The notes under the pieces: generated by a model
The model's database searches: none
Told to the model about the DNA's origin: nothing
Seen by the model: only the letters and a program-made list of their open reading frames with translations
Shown here: positions 34,190 through 43,271 of the stretch, one piece after another
Layout: every line of letters starts with the position of its first letter
Numbering within the stretch: the first letter of the stretch is position 1
NCBI RefSeq assembly: GCF_043555935.1
Contig: NZ_JBIGIB010000003.1
Location: 748,309 to 812,308, forward strand
Length of the DNA stretch: 64,000 nucleotides
Direction of reading: 5' to 3'
Source: Pelomonas baiyunensis
GTDB taxonomy: Bacteria > Pseudomonadota > Gammaproteobacteria > Burkholderiales > Burkholderiaceae_C
Position numbers and translations under genes: made by a program

Positions 34190-34344
34190 CCTCGGCACGA
34201 TGACCCAGGTCGATGCCCGGATTGCGCCCGCGGTGCGGGTGGGCTCGATGTTGTGTTGTTTGAGAGGCCGGCTGCGCGGAAGTGGTACGCGGCCGCGCTG
34301 CGTTGCTGACCCCTGCCTGCCGCCCCGAGCGGATTCGCCCTGCC

Positions 34345-35703
34345 ATGACCTTGCCCGACCTTCCCCGCGCCGAGCCGGCCGCGCTCGCCGACGCCTTTCC
34401 GCCCGACTTCCTTTGGGGTGTGGCCACCAGTGCGGCCCAGATCGAGGGGGCGGCGTTCGAGGACGGCAAAGGCGCGTCAATCTGGGACCACTTCTGCCGC
34501 CAGCCCGGCCGCATCAAGGACGGCTCCAACATTGACGTCGCCTGCGACCACTACCACCGCTTCCGCGACGACGTCGCCCTGATGCAGCAGCTGGGCCTGG
34601 ACTGCTACCGGTTCAGCCTGTCCTGGCCGCGCGTGCAGCCAGACGGGCAGGGCGCCTGGAACGAGGCGGGTTTTGCCTTCTACGACCGCCTGCTCGATGC
34701 CCTGCTGGAGGCCGGCCTGCAGCCGCACGCCACGCTGTACCACTGGGACTTGCCGCAGGCGCTGGACGAGCAGCTGGGCGGCTGGCTGTCGCGCGACGTC
34801 GTGGGCCACTTCGCCGACTACGCGGCCGAGGTCGCCCGGCGCTTCGGCGACCGGCTGGCCAGCATCGCCACCCACAACGAGCCCTGGTGCACCGCGACCT
34901 TGGGCTACGAGACCGCGCAGTTCGCGCCGGGTCACACCAGCCGCGCAGAAAGCCTGCAGGTGGCGCACCACCTGATGCTGTCGCACGGCGACGCGGTGGC
35001 AGCCATGCGCGCGGTGACCCGCACGCCGCTGGGCATCGTGCTCAACCACACGCCGGCCTTCCCGGCCACGCCCACCGAGGCCGACCGGCGTGCCGCGCGC
35101 ATCGACGACGGCCTGAACGTGCGCTGGTACATGGACCCCATCCTGCGCGGGTGCTACCCGGCCGACGCCTGGCAGCACGTGGGCGCCGACGCGCCGCAGG
35201 TGGCGGCTGGTGACCTGGATCGCATCCGGCAGCCGCTGGATTTCCTGGGCCTGAACTTCTACACCCGCAGCCTCGTGGGTGCCGACGGCCAGCCGGTGAC
35301 CGGCCCGGGCGCCCGCGGGTTCACGGACATGGGCTGGGAGATCGTGCCCGAGGTGTTGACCCAGCATTTGGTGCGGCTGGCCCGCGAGTACAACCCGCCG
35401 CCTCTGTACATCACCGAAAACGGCATGGCGAATGCCGACCGGTTGGTCGACGGCCGCGTGCCTGACGCGGAGCGCACTGCGTATCTGGCCAGCCACCTGC
35501 AGGCCGTGGCGGCGGCGCGCAATTTGGGGGCCGATGTCCGGGGCTATTTCTACTGGAGCCTGCTCGACAACTTCGAGTGGAATTCCGGCTACGCCAAGCG
35601 CTTCGGGTTGGTGCATGTCGACTACGCCACCCAGGAACGCCGGCTGAAAGACAGCGCGCTTTGGTATGCCGACATGATCCGGCGCCACCGCCAGCGGCGT
35701 TGA
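34345..35703 (+). CDS. bglA: GH1 beta-glucosidase
   Basis: The 452-residue family 1 glycoside hydrolase releases glucose from cellobiose and other beta-glucosides. FPPDFLWGVATSAAQIEGA is the family N-terminal signature. Acid/base Glu179 is in THNEPW and nucleophile Glu358 in YITENG. The C-terminal GYFYWSLLDNFEWNSGYAKRFGLVHVDY is also diagnostic. No signal peptide is present, so it acts on imported sugars. No transporter is adjacent. The upstream LacI gene and operator suggest substrate-induced expression. Confidence 0.95.
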   Translation: MTLPDLPRAEPAALADAFPPDFLWGVATSAAQIEGAAFEDGKGASIWDHFCRQPGRIKDGSNIDVACDHYHRFRDDVALMQQLGLDCYRFSLSWPRVQPDGQGAWNEAGFAFYDRLLDALLEAGLQPHATLYHWDLPQALDEQLGGWLSRDVVGHFADYAAEVARRFGDRLASIATHNEPWCTATLGYETAQFAPGHTSRAESLQVAHHLMLSHGDAVAAMRAVTRTPLGIVLNHTPAFPATPTEADRRAARIDDGLNVRWYMDPILRGCYPADAWQHVGADAPQVAAGDLDRIRQPLDFLGLNFYTRSLVGADGQPVTGPGARGFTDMGWEIVPEVLTQHLVRLAREYNPPPLYITENGMANADRLVDGRVPDAERTAYLASHLQAVAAARNLGADVRGYFYWSLLDNFEWNSGYAKRFGLVHVDYATQERRLKDSALWYADMIRRHRQRR

Positions 35704-35841
35704 GTTGAGCGCCGCGCCGGCCGGTCGGTGCCCTGTGGGTCCCGGCAGGTGCGTGCTCTATGCATTCCTCCGCGTTTGCCCGGGGCGCAGCCCGGGATTT
35801 CGGTCACGCACAGGCGCTAAGCTCCGCCATGCGGTGCACTT

Positions 35842-35860
35842 GGCATTTTTCCCAAATGCC
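35842..35860. repeat. Perfect 7-bp inverted repeat in HD-GYP upstream region
   Basis: GGCATTT (35842-35848) and AAATGCC (35854-35860) flank a five-base spacer. The 269-base gap between the beta-glucosidase and the HD-GYP gene also contains a CCCGGG...CCCGGG stem near 35780. No gene is seen in the gap. Confidence 0.45.
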
Positions 35861-35972
35861 GAGCCCCGCAAACGGCCGAAATGACCTATGAAAGAGGGCC
35901 GGCGCAGAAGTTTGGTGCAGGCGCCAATTTCTGAGCCGAGTCGAGGGGGCCCGCCACACGGGTTCTGAGCGC

Positions 35973-37268
35973 ATGCAGGATAGAAACAGCGATCCACTGA
36001 TCGACGTCAATCAACTGACGGTGGGGATGTTCATTCATCTCGACCTGGGTTGGATGTCGCACCCATTCCCGCTGTCGAGCTTCAAGATCGCGTCGACAGA
36101 TCAGTTGCTGATCCTGCGCCGCCTGGGCTTGACCCAGGTGCGCTGGAGTCCGGCCAAGAGCGACGTGCCCCAGACCGAAGACGCCGCGCCCGACCCCGCA
36201 GCCGCGCCCGCTGAAGCCGCCGATGCCGCGGCCCCGGCCGCCAAGTCGCCGGAGGAAATGGCCCGCGAGGCCCACCGCTTGGCCCTGGCGCGACAGCGTG
36301 AAGCGCTGCGCCTGTGCGAAGCGCAGTACAGCGAAGCCGCTACCGGCTTCCGTGGCGTGATGGAGAAGGTCCAGGCCGACCCGCACCAGGCCCGGATGCA
36401 GGCCGAAGGCCTCACGGCGGCGCTGCTGGACAAGATGCTGGTCGAGGGCGACCTCAACATGCGGCTGCTCAACGAAGCCGCCGGCGACCGCAGCACCGCG
36501 CACGCCCTGAACGTCTGCATCATTGCGTTGCTGCTGGGCCGGGCCTTCGGCCTGGGGCGTGACGAAATGATGGACCTGGGCGTCGGCTCGCTGCTGCACG
36601 ACGTGGGCAAGCTGGAGGTGGCGGCGCGCCTGCGCCACCGCGACGAAAGCTTCACTACCGCCGAGACCCAGGCTTACCAGCAACACGTGGCCAAGGGAGT
36701 GGCCATCGGCCAGAGCATGGGCCTAGCGCCCGGTCCGCTGTTGATCGTGGCCCAGCACCATGAACACGCCGACGGCAGCGGGTTCCCGCAGCGCATCAAC
36801 ATGGACCGCATGAGCACCGGCGCACGCATCGTGGCACTGGTGAATCGTTTCGACGGGCTGTGCAACCCGCTGATCAGCTCCAAGGCCATGACGCCGCACG
36901 AGGCGCTGTCCTTGATGTTCGCGCAGGGGCGCAATCGCTTTGACGCGACCATGCTGAACGCCTTCATCCGCATGATGGGTGTGTACCCGCCCGGCTCCAC
37001 GGTGCAGCTCACCGACGACCGGTATGCGCTGGTGGTGTCGGTCAACTCGGCGCGGCCGCTGAAGCCGCGCGTCATGGTGCACGACGTCAAGGTGCCCAAG
37101 GAAGAGGCCTTGATCCTCAACCTCGAAGAGATGCCTGACCTGGGCATTCGTCGCAGCCTCAAGCCCCAGTTCCTGCCGCGCCCGTCTTTGGACTACCTGA
37201 GCCCGCGCGCCCGCATCGCGTACTTCTTCGATGCGGTCAACACGGGCCCCGGGGAGCTGGTCACGTGA
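35973..37268 (+). CDS. HD-GYP domain cyclic-di-GMP phosphodiesterase
   Basis: The 431-residue protein begins with a DUF3391-like N-terminal domain (VNQLTVGMFIHLDLGWMSHPF). An Ala/Pro-rich linker (about 72-92) and the HD-GYP domain follow. HD is His209-Asp210 in LLHDVGKLEV. The second motif is HHEHADGSGFP (His262 onward), where GYP reads GFP. Metal-binding residues are therefore kept, and hydrolysis of c-di-GMP to pGpG or GMP is expected. A C-terminal about 90-residue PilZ-like or beta domain follows. Its stop overlaps the start of a GGDEF-EAL gene, so the two products are made together. Confidence 0.92.
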   Translation: MQDRNSDPLIDVNQLTVGMFIHLDLGWMSHPFPLSSFKIASTDQLLILRRLGLTQVRWSPAKSDVPQTEDAAPDPAAAPAEAADAAAPAAKSPEEMAREAHRLALARQREALRLCEAQYSEAATGFRGVMEKVQADPHQARMQAEGLTAALLDKMLVEGDLNMRLLNEAAGDRSTAHALNVCIIALLLGRAFGLGRDEMMDLGVGSLLHDVGKLEVAARLRHRDESFTTAETQAYQQHVAKGVAIGQSMGLAPGPLLIVAQHHEHADGSGFPQRINMDRMSTGARIVALVNRFDGLCNPLISSKAMTPHEALSLMFAQGRNRFDATMLNAFIRMMGVYPPGSTVQLTDDRYALVVSVNSARPLKPRVMVHDVKVPKEEALILNLEEMPDLGIRRSLKPQFLPRPSLDYLSPRARIAYFFDAVNTGPGELVT

Positions 37269-39400
37269 ACGGCGGCCGCGAGGTCGGCCTTGACCGGTCT
37301 CGCACCCCTTCCGCATCCAGCCTGATCACTGCCTTTCTCGAAGGGCTGCCCGACCCCGCGTGGCTGGTGGACGGGCCGACCGTCAGCGTCTGCGCGGTCA
37401 ACCGCTCGGCCTTGCGATTGCTGGGCCTCAAGCCCGATCTGGCGGTGGGTCAGCCTCCGCTGAGCCTGTGTGACTCGCTGGAAGACCAAGCCTTCTGGCA
37501 AGGCGCCGCGACCGACCCGCAGGCCCGCATCCGCTCTGACACCGTGCTCATGCACAGCGACGGTCAGCCCCGCTGGGTCAGCCGCAGCATCACGCCGGTG
37601 CACACGCCGGACGGCAGCCGCTACTGGCTGGTGCTGCTGCACGACCAAACCCGCCGTCGCCGCGCCGAGGCCGAGCGCGAATCGCTGCTGGCCGAGTTGC
37701 GCGCCACGCTGGAGTCCACGGCCGACGGCATCCTCGTGGTGGACCTTGCCGGTCGGGTGCGCAGCTTCAACCGGCGCTTCGCAAAGCTGTGGGGCCTGGC
37801 CGGTGGTTTGCTGCACGAGCCTGGCGACGCCGGCCTGTGGCTGAGCCTGCAACGCGTCGTGCGCGACGGCGAACAGTACCGCCTGCGGATCGAAGCCCTG
37901 CTGGATTCACCGCTGATGCGCTCCAGCGACGTTCTGCAGCTCGCCGATGGCCGCGTGCTGGAGCAGGTCTCGTTGCCGCAGCTGAGCCGCGGCGAGCCCA
38001 TCGGCCGCGTGTTCTCGTTCCGTGACTTGAGCGAAAAGCTGGCCGCCCACCAGCGCATCGAGGAACTGGGGCGCTCCGACGCCCTGACCGGCGCGCCCAA
38101 CCGCCGCGCCCTGGCCGATCGCATGGTGCAGCAGATGACGCAGGTGCCCGGTGCGCCGGCGCTGCCTGCTTTTGCGCTGCTGCACCTGGACCTGGACCGG
38201 TTCAAGCAGATCAACGACACGCTGGGCCACACCTATGGCGACCGCGTGCTGCGGGATGTGGTGGAGCGCCTGCGCGGCGCCGTGGGCCCGCACGACACCC
38301 TGGCTCGCCTGGGCGGCGACGAGTTCGCCATCCTGCTCGACGGCGCCCAGACGGCGGAAGCCGAAGCCGCGGCCCGCCGTGTGCAGCAGCTGCTGGCCGA
38401 GCCCTTCACCTTCGACACCCTCAGCTTCACCGTCACCGTCAGTTGCGGCATTGCCCTGTACCCGGGTGATGGCAGCACGCCGGACGAGCTCATGGCCAGC
38501 GCCGAGCGCGCGATGCACTGGGTCAAAGAGGGCGGCCGTGCGGGGTTTCGCTTCCATGTGCCGCGCAAGGAGGTGGACCTCCTTTCGCGCATGCGGCTGG
38601 ACCACGACATGCGCCAAGCCTTGGCGGAAGGGCGCTTTCGGCTGCATTACCAACCGCAGGTGGAACTCGGCAGCGACCGCGTCATCGGCGCGGAGGCGCT
38701 GATCCGCTGGCGCGACCCGCAGCGCGGCGAGATTTCTCCGGCCGAGTTCATCCCGCTGGCTGAAGAGAGCGGCTTCGTGGTCGCCATCGGCGACTGGGTG
38801 TTGAAAGAGGCGGTGGCCCAGGCGGCGCGCTGGCTGGCGCGAGGCCTGCGCATGCCGGTGGCTGTCAACGTGTCGGCGCTGCAATTCCAGCAGCCGCATT
38901 TCGTGGACACCGTGGCCGCCGCCTTGCGCGACGCCATGCTGCCCGCCAGCCTGCTGGAACTGGAGCTGACCGAAGGCGTGCTGATGCGTGACACCGAAGA
39001 AGGCCTGCGCCGCATGCACGCCCTCGCAGCCCTGGGCGTGACTTTGTCGATCGACGACTTCGGCACCGGCTACTCGTCGCTCGGCTATCTCAAACGTTTC
39101 CCCATCCAACGCCTGAAGATCGACCGCAGCTTTGTCCAGGGGTTGCCCGGCGACCCGAGTGACGTCGGCATCGCCAACGCCATCGTGCAGATGGGCCGGG
39201 CACTGGGCCTGCAGGTCATCGCCGAAGGCGTTGAAACGGAAGCCCAGCGCGACTTCCTGGCCCAGGCGGGCTGCCATGAATTCCAGGGCTATCTGTTCGC
39301 CCGCCCCTTGCGCCCCGACGAGTTCGAGCAGCGCGTGCGCCCGCGCCGCCACGTGGTCGACTCTCCGGTGTCGGGCTGGCTGGGGCTGGCCAGCGGCTGA
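37265..39400 (+). CDS. PAS-GGDEF-EAL cyclic-di-GMP signalling protein
   Basis: The 711-residue cytoplasmic protein has two PAS-like domains (about 20-130 and 140-255), GGDEF (350-354) and EAL (477-479). The RxxD inhibitory site is not conserved (GPHD). EAL landmarks are complete: NVSALQF, ELTEGVL, IDDFGTGYSSLGYL, LKIDRSF, AEGVETE and QGYLFARP. It can be expected to act mainly as a phosphodiesterase, with GGDEF possibly active or GTP-sensing. The GTG start overlaps the HD-GYP stop (GTGA), which implies coupled translation. Confidence 0.93.
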   Translation: MNGGREVGLDRSRTPSASSLITAFLEGLPDPAWLVDGPTVSVCAVNRSALRLLGLKPDLAVGQPPLSLCDSLEDQAFWQGAATDPQARIRSDTVLMHSDGQPRWVSRSITPVHTPDGSRYWLVLLHDQTRRRRAEAERESLLAELRATLESTADGILVVDLAGRVRSFNRRFAKLWGLAGGLLHEPGDAGLWLSLQRVVRDGEQYRLRIEALLDSPLMRSSDVLQLADGRVLEQVSLPQLSRGEPIGRVFSFRDLSEKLAAHQRIEELGRSDALTGAPNRRALADRMVQQMTQVPGAPALPAFALLHLDLDRFKQINDTLGHTYGDRVLRDVVERLRGAVGPHDTLARLGGDEFAILLDGAQTAEAEAAARRVQQLLAEPFTFDTLSFTVTVSCGIALYPGDGSTPDELMASAERAMHWVKEGGRAGFRFHVPRKEVDLLSRMRLDHDMRQALAEGRFRLHYQPQVELGSDRVIGAEALIRWRDPQRGEISPAEFIPLAEESGFVVAIGDWVLKEAVAQAARWLARGLRMPVAVNVSALQFQQPHFVDTVAAALRDAMLPASLLELELTEGVLMRDTEEGLRRMHALAALGVTLSIDDFGTGYSSLGYLKRFPIQRLKIDRSFVQGLPGDPSDVGIANAIVQMGRALGLQVIAEGVETEAQRDFLAQAGCHEFQGYLFARPLRPDEFEQRVRPRRHVVDSPVSGWLGLASG

Positions 39401-39440
39401 TCCCGCAATCGGCGCGCCCATGGCGCGCACAATCGCCGCC

Positions 39441-39764
39441 ATGCTTTATTGCTTCAAATCCAAGGCGGGGGCCGATGTGCTCATGATGGCGGACGGCGCC
39501 CATGCAGTGCTGGGCCTGATGGGCCGCGCGGCCGACCCCAAAGGCATCTTGCAGGCGGCCGAACTGACAAGCCTGCTGCAAGCGCTGGACGCCGGCATCG
39601 CCACAGACGAGGCGCAGTTCGAGCAGGCCGTCGCGCAAGCGGTGGCGGACGGGCGTCCTGCGCCGAAGCGGCAGGGCGTGACGCTGCGCCAGCGCGCGTG
39701 GCCGTTGCGCGAACTGATGCAGCGCAGCGCCAGCGCGGGTGCCGACATCGTCTGGGGCGTGTAG
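39441..39764 (+). CDS. DUF1840 domain-containing protein
   Basis: The 107-residue small cytoplasmic protein is recognisable as the DUF1840 family by MLYCFKSKAGADVLMM and PKGILQAAELTSLLQALDAGI. The C-terminal half has RQGVTLRQRAWPLRELMQRS. The family is common in betaproteobacteria and its function is unknown. ATG 39420 in the same frame is a possible earlier start. Its stop codon overlaps the GTG start of the phosphatase gene. Confidence 0.88.
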   Translation: MLYCFKSKAGADVLMMADGAHAVLGLMGRAADPKGILQAAELTSLLQALDAGIATDEAQFEQAVAQAVADGRPAPKRQGVTLRQRAWPLRELMQRSASAGADIVWGV

Positions 39765-40408
39765 TGCTGGAAGAAGCGACACGCATCATCCTGATCCGAC
39801 ACGGCGAGACGCTCTGGAATCGGGACACCCGCATCCAGGGCCACACCGACATCCCGCTCAGCCCCTTGGGCGAGGCGCAAGCCGCGCGCCTGGCGGCGGC
39901 CTTGCTGGACGATGACCTGGACGCCGTCTATGCCAGCGACTTGAGCCGCGCCCGTCAGACCGCGCAAGCCGTGGCCGGCACTCGCAGCCTGCCCGTGAAC
40001 TTGGAGCCTGGTCTGCGCGAGCGGGCCTTCGGGCGCTTCGAGGGCTTGAGCTGGAAAGAAATCGAGCTCACCTACCCCGACGAGGCCTTGCGCTGGCGGC
40101 GCCGGGAGCCGGACTTCCCGGTGGGCGGCGGCGAGAGCCTGACCGTGTTCAGCGCGCGCTGCGTGGCTGCGGTCCAGCAGATCGCGCTGCGCCACCCCGG
40201 GCAAACCGTTGCCGTGGTGGCGCATGGGGGCGTGCTGGATTGCCTCTACCGCGCGGCGACTGGCGTTGCGCTCGACGCCCCGCGGAGCTGGCAACTCGGC
40301 AACGCCACCATCAACCGGCTGCTCGCCAGCGCCGGGCGCTTCAACCTGGTGGGCTGGCACGACGACCGCCATCTGGCCGACCTGAGCCTGGACGATGCGA
40401 GCGCCTGA
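39764..40408 (+). CDS. Histidine phosphatase family protein (phosphoglycerate-mutase-like)
   Basis: The 214-residue enzyme has the RHGET motif (ILIRHGETLWN), the second catalytic His in VVAHGGVLDCL, and ERAFGRFEGLSW containing the acid region. It belongs to the GpmB/CobC/PhoE group of cofactor-independent histidine phosphatases. The substrate cannot be told. No ATG is available before the catalytic His, and GTG 39764 overlaps the upstream stop codon, so the GTG start is favoured. Confidence 0.92.
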   Translation: MLEEATRIILIRHGETLWNRDTRIQGHTDIPLSPLGEAQAARLAAALLDDDLDAVYASDLSRARQTAQAVAGTRSLPVNLEPGLRERAFGRFEGLSWKEIELTYPDEALRWRRREPDFPVGGGESLTVFSARCVAAVQQIALRHPGQTVAVVAHGGVLDCLYRAATGVALDAPRSWQLGNATINRLLASAGRFNLVGWHDDRHLADLSLDDASA

Positions 40409-40473
40409 GCCGGGCGCACTGTTCACTGTTGCATCCACGCGTCGTTTGTGACAGTTGCGGCAAAAGCCGCTCC

Positions 40474-40479
40474 TATACT
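40474..40479 (+). promoter_or_regulatory. Probable -10 element of the porin promoter
   Basis: TATACT lies 63 bases before the porin ATG in an otherwise GC-rich context, preceded by GTGACAGTTGCGG. I cannot place the -35 box with confidence. An untranslated leader of about 55 bases is implied. Confidence 0.55.
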
Positions 40480-40542
40480 GAACCTCACTAGTCCTTCAAG
40501 GCGGGGTGTCAGCCCTGCCCAACCTTTCTGCAAAGGCAAACG

Positions 40543-41493
40543 ATGAAGAAGATTGCACTCGCCGCCGCTCTGGCTGCCACCGCTGCCGCTCCGGCTTTCG
40601 CTCAAAGCGTGACCCTGTGGGGCCGCCTGAACACCACCGTTGAAAGCCAAAAGATTGGCGCGCAAGACCGCAAGGTCGTGGTGCAAAACAACTCCTCGCG
40701 CCTGGGCTTCAAGGGCAGCGAAGACCTCGGCGGTGGCCTGAAGGCTTCGTTCTCGCTGGAGCACGGCGTGAACAGCGACACCGGCGTTGCCACTGGCGGC
40801 ACCACCTTCTGGAACCGCGCTTCGTGGGTTCAGTTGGAAGGTTCGTTCGGCGGCGTGCGTCTGGGCCGTTGGTTCCCGGGCTCGTACTTCGCGACGGCCG
40901 ACTACGTGAGCAACCACAACCACGACACCGGCACCTCGGCTGACAACCTGTACGCCACCCAGTTCCAAACCACGAACAAGGTGTCTTACTTCACCCCGAC
41001 CGCCGGTGGCTTCTCTGCTGAGCTGTCGCTGAGCGCCGGCGAAGGCGCCACCACCCGCGCTTCGGACATCGCCGTCAACTACGACATGGGCCCCGCCCAC
41101 GCTGGTTTCGGCTACGAGAAGAAGGGTGACTTCAGCCAGATGGCCATCCGTGGCCTGTACGAGTTTGGCCCCCTGATCGTTGGCGGCTACGTGCAACGTG
41201 CTGAAAACACCTTCGGCACCGCCGGCAAGAAGACCTGGAACACGTTCCGCGTGTCCGGCATGTACGTGATGGGCCAGCAAGAGTTCCACGTGAACTTCGG
41301 CAAGGCTGACAACATCCTGGTGGACGACGGCGCCAAGCAGCTGACCCTGGGTTACAACTACAACCTGAGCAAGCGCACCAAGCTGTACGGCTTCTGGACC
41401 AAGACCGACAACCAAGCCAAGGCCACCTACGCCACGGGCGCAGCCGGTCAAGACTTCTCGTCGCTGGCCGCTGGTATCCGCCACAACTTCTGA
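40543..41493 (+). CDS. Gram-negative outer-membrane porin
   Basis: The 316-residue general porin of the betaproteobacterial trimeric family has a signal peptide (MKKIALAAALAATAAAPAFAQ). The mature protein begins SVTLWGRLN. RLGFKGSEDLGGGLKASFSLEHG is the typical early strand pair, and the C-terminus IRHNF ends in the phenylalanine needed for BAM recognition. The gene has codon use biased to frequent codons, plus its own promoter and terminator, consistent with high expression. Pore selectivity cannot be judged. Confidence 0.95.
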   Translation: MKKIALAAALAATAAAPAFAQSVTLWGRLNTTVESQKIGAQDRKVVVQNNSSRLGFKGSEDLGGGLKASFSLEHGVNSDTGVATGGTTFWNRASWVQLEGSFGGVRLGRWFPGSYFATADYVSNHNHDTGTSADNLYATQFQTTNKVSYFTPTAGGFSAELSLSAGEGATTRASDIAVNYDMGPAHAGFGYEKKGDFSQMAIRGLYEFGPLIVGGYVQRAENTFGTAGKKTWNTFRVSGMYVMGQQEFHVNFGKADNILVDDGAKQLTLGYNYNLSKRTKLYGFWTKTDNQAKATYATGAAGQDFSSLAAGIRHNF

Positions 41494-41511
41494 TCCTCGC
41501 GATCGGAACGC

Positions 41512-41538
41512 AAAAAGCGCCCTGCGGGGCGCTTTTTT
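41512..41538 (+). terminator. Rho-independent terminator after the porin gene
   Basis: AAAAAGCGCC pairs with GGGCGCTTTTT around a small loop, and the T run closes it. The A-rich left arm means it could also work for ruvB transcripts from the other strand. Confidence 0.92.
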
Positions 41539-41605
41539 CATGTCCGAATGGGCCGGAGGTCCAACTGCTGGTGCCCGCGCCAGCGCGGGCCCGTGTCTGC
41601 GGGAC

Positions 41606-42664
41606 TCAGTCGCTGAACAGACCCGGCGCGTTCTTGTGCCCGGGCGGTGTCAGGCCCAGGTGTCGGTAGGCGGCCAGCGTGGCGACGCGTCCCCGTGGGG
41701 TGCGCTGCAGGAAGCCCTGCTGGATGAGGTAGGGCTCGATCACGTCTTCAATCGTGCCCGCCTCCTCACCGATGGCTGCCGCCACGTTCTCCAGGCCCAC
41801 CGGCCCGCCATCGAAGCGGTGCACGACGGCTTCCAGGAACTTGCGGTCCATGAGGTCGAAGCCCTGCGGGTCGACGTCGAGCATGGCGAGTGCCTTGTCG
41901 GCAATGCCGGCCACGATACGGCCGTCGCCTTTGACCTCGGCGTAATCGCGCACGCGGCGCAGCAGCCGGTTGGCGATGCGGGGCGTGCCGCGGGAGCGGC
42001 GGGCGATTTCGAGGGCGCCGTCCGCGTCGATGGGGGCATTCAGCAGCCCGGCGGAGCGCGTCACGATGCGCTGCAACTCGGCCGGCGTGTAGAACTCCAA
42101 CCGCGCGACGATGCCGAAGCGGTCGCGCAAGGGGTTGGTGAGCATGCCGGCGCGGGTCGTGGCCCCGACGAGCGTGAACGGCTGCAGATCGAGCTTGATC
42201 GAGCGGGCGGCCGGGCCCTCGCCGATCATGATGTCGATCTGGTAGTCCTCCAGCGCCGGGTACAGGATTTCCTCCACCACGGGGCTCAGCCGGTGGATCT
42301 CGTCGATGAACAGGACATCGTTCTTCTCGAGGTTGGTCAGCAGCGCAGCCAGGTCCTTGGGCTTTTCCAGCACCGGCCCTGAGGTTTGGCGCAGATTGAC
42401 GCCCAATTCGGCGGCGATGATGTGTGAAAGCGTGGTCTTGCCCAGCCCTGGCGGGCCGAACAACAGCACGTGGTCCAGTGCTTCCTGCCGTTTGCGCGCG
42501 GCGCCGATGAAGATCTCGAGCTGCTCTCTGGCCTTGCTTTGGCCGACGTAGTCGTCCAGCAGCTTGGGCCGCAGTGCGCGCTCCAGCGCTTCCTCGCGGC
42601 TGGACTCCGGGGCCGCGCTGATCAGGCGCGGCGCCGGGGCAAAGTCGTCGGTCTGGATGCTCAT
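41606..42664 (-). CDS. ruvB: Holliday junction branch-migration ATPase RuvB
   Basis: The 352-residue AAA+ motor drives branch migration with RuvA. The RuvB N-terminal segment ALRPKLLDDYVGQSKAREQL, Walker A (LLFGPPGLGKTTLS), Walker B (VLFIDEIHRL) and the sensor region GATTRAGMLTNPLRDRFGI are all present. The C-terminal winged helix ends TPRGRVATLAAYRHLGL. It follows ruvA by ten bases. ruvC is not here. Confidence 0.98.
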   Translation of the reverse strand: MSIQTDDFAPAPRLISAAPESSREEALERALRPKLLDDYVGQSKAREQLEIFIGAARKRQEALDHVLLFGPPGLGKTTLSHIIAAELGVNLRQTSGPVLEKPKDLAALLTNLEKNDVLFIDEIHRLSPVVEEILYPALEDYQIDIMIGEGPAARSIKLDLQPFTLVGATTRAGMLTNPLRDRFGIVARLEFYTPAELQRIVTRSAGLLNAPIDADGALEIARRSRGTPRIANRLLRRVRDYAEVKGDGRIVAGIADKALAMLDVDPQGFDLMDRKFLEAVVHRFDGGPVGLENVAAAIGEEAGTIEDVIEPYLIQQGFLQRTPRGRVATLAAYRHLGLTPPGHKNAPGLFSD

Positions 42665-42674
42665 GGCGCGCCGC

Positions 42675-43244
42675 TCACGACAGCTTCTTCAGCGCCAGCT
42701 TGATGCCGTCGCTGACGCCCACATCCGCCGGCAGTGCCTTCAGGGCTGCTGCGGCGTCCTTCTCGCTGTAGCCCAGCGCCACCAGGGCTTGCAGGATGTC
42801 CGCCTGGTTGTCGTTGGCGACGGTGGTGGGCAGGGCCAGATCCGGGCCCAGCTTGCCCTTGAGTTCGAGCAGCAGGCGCTCGGCCGTCTTCTTGCCGATG
42901 CCCGGCACCTTGGTGAGGCGGCCGGCCTCCTGGCGCGACACGGCCTGGGCAAGCTCCGTGACCGACAAGCCAGACAGCAGGCCCAGCGCCATCTTGGGGC
43001 CGACGCCGCTGATCTTGATGAGTTGGCGGAAGGTGGCGCGCTCCTCGTGGGTGAGGAAGCCGTAGAGCTGGTGGGCGTCTTCACGCACCGTCAGGTGCGT
43101 CAGCAGCACAGCCCGTTCACCGAGGCCACCGAGGTTGAAGAACGTGCTCATGGGCACGTCCACTTCGTAGCCCACGCCCGCCACGTCGATGACGACCTGT
43201 GGCGGGGTTTTCTCGGCGATGACGCCGGTCAGTCTTCCAATCAT
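42675..43244 (-). CDS. ruvA: Holliday junction DNA-binding protein RuvA
   Basis: The 189-residue protein has the OB-fold start (MIGRLTGVIAEKTPPQVVIDVAGVGYEV) and the helix-hairpin-helix pair (LIKISGVGPKMALGLLSG; LTKVPGIGKKTAERLLLEL). The C-terminal RuvB-contact domain includes LVALGYSEKDAAAALKAL. It lies 27 bases after the response-regulator gene on the same strand, so transcription may be shared. Confidence 0.98.
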   Translation of the reverse strand: MIGRLTGVIAEKTPPQVVIDVAGVGYEVDVPMSTFFNLGGLGERAVLLTHLTVREDAHQLYGFLTHEERATFRQLIKISGVGPKMALGLLSGLSVTELAQAVSRQEAGRLTKVPGIGKKTAERLLLELKGKLGPDLALPTTVANDNQADILQALVALGYSEKDAAAALKALPADVGVSDGIKLALKKLS

Positions 43245-43271
43245 GGCCCGATTATCCGGGCCACCTGGGGC

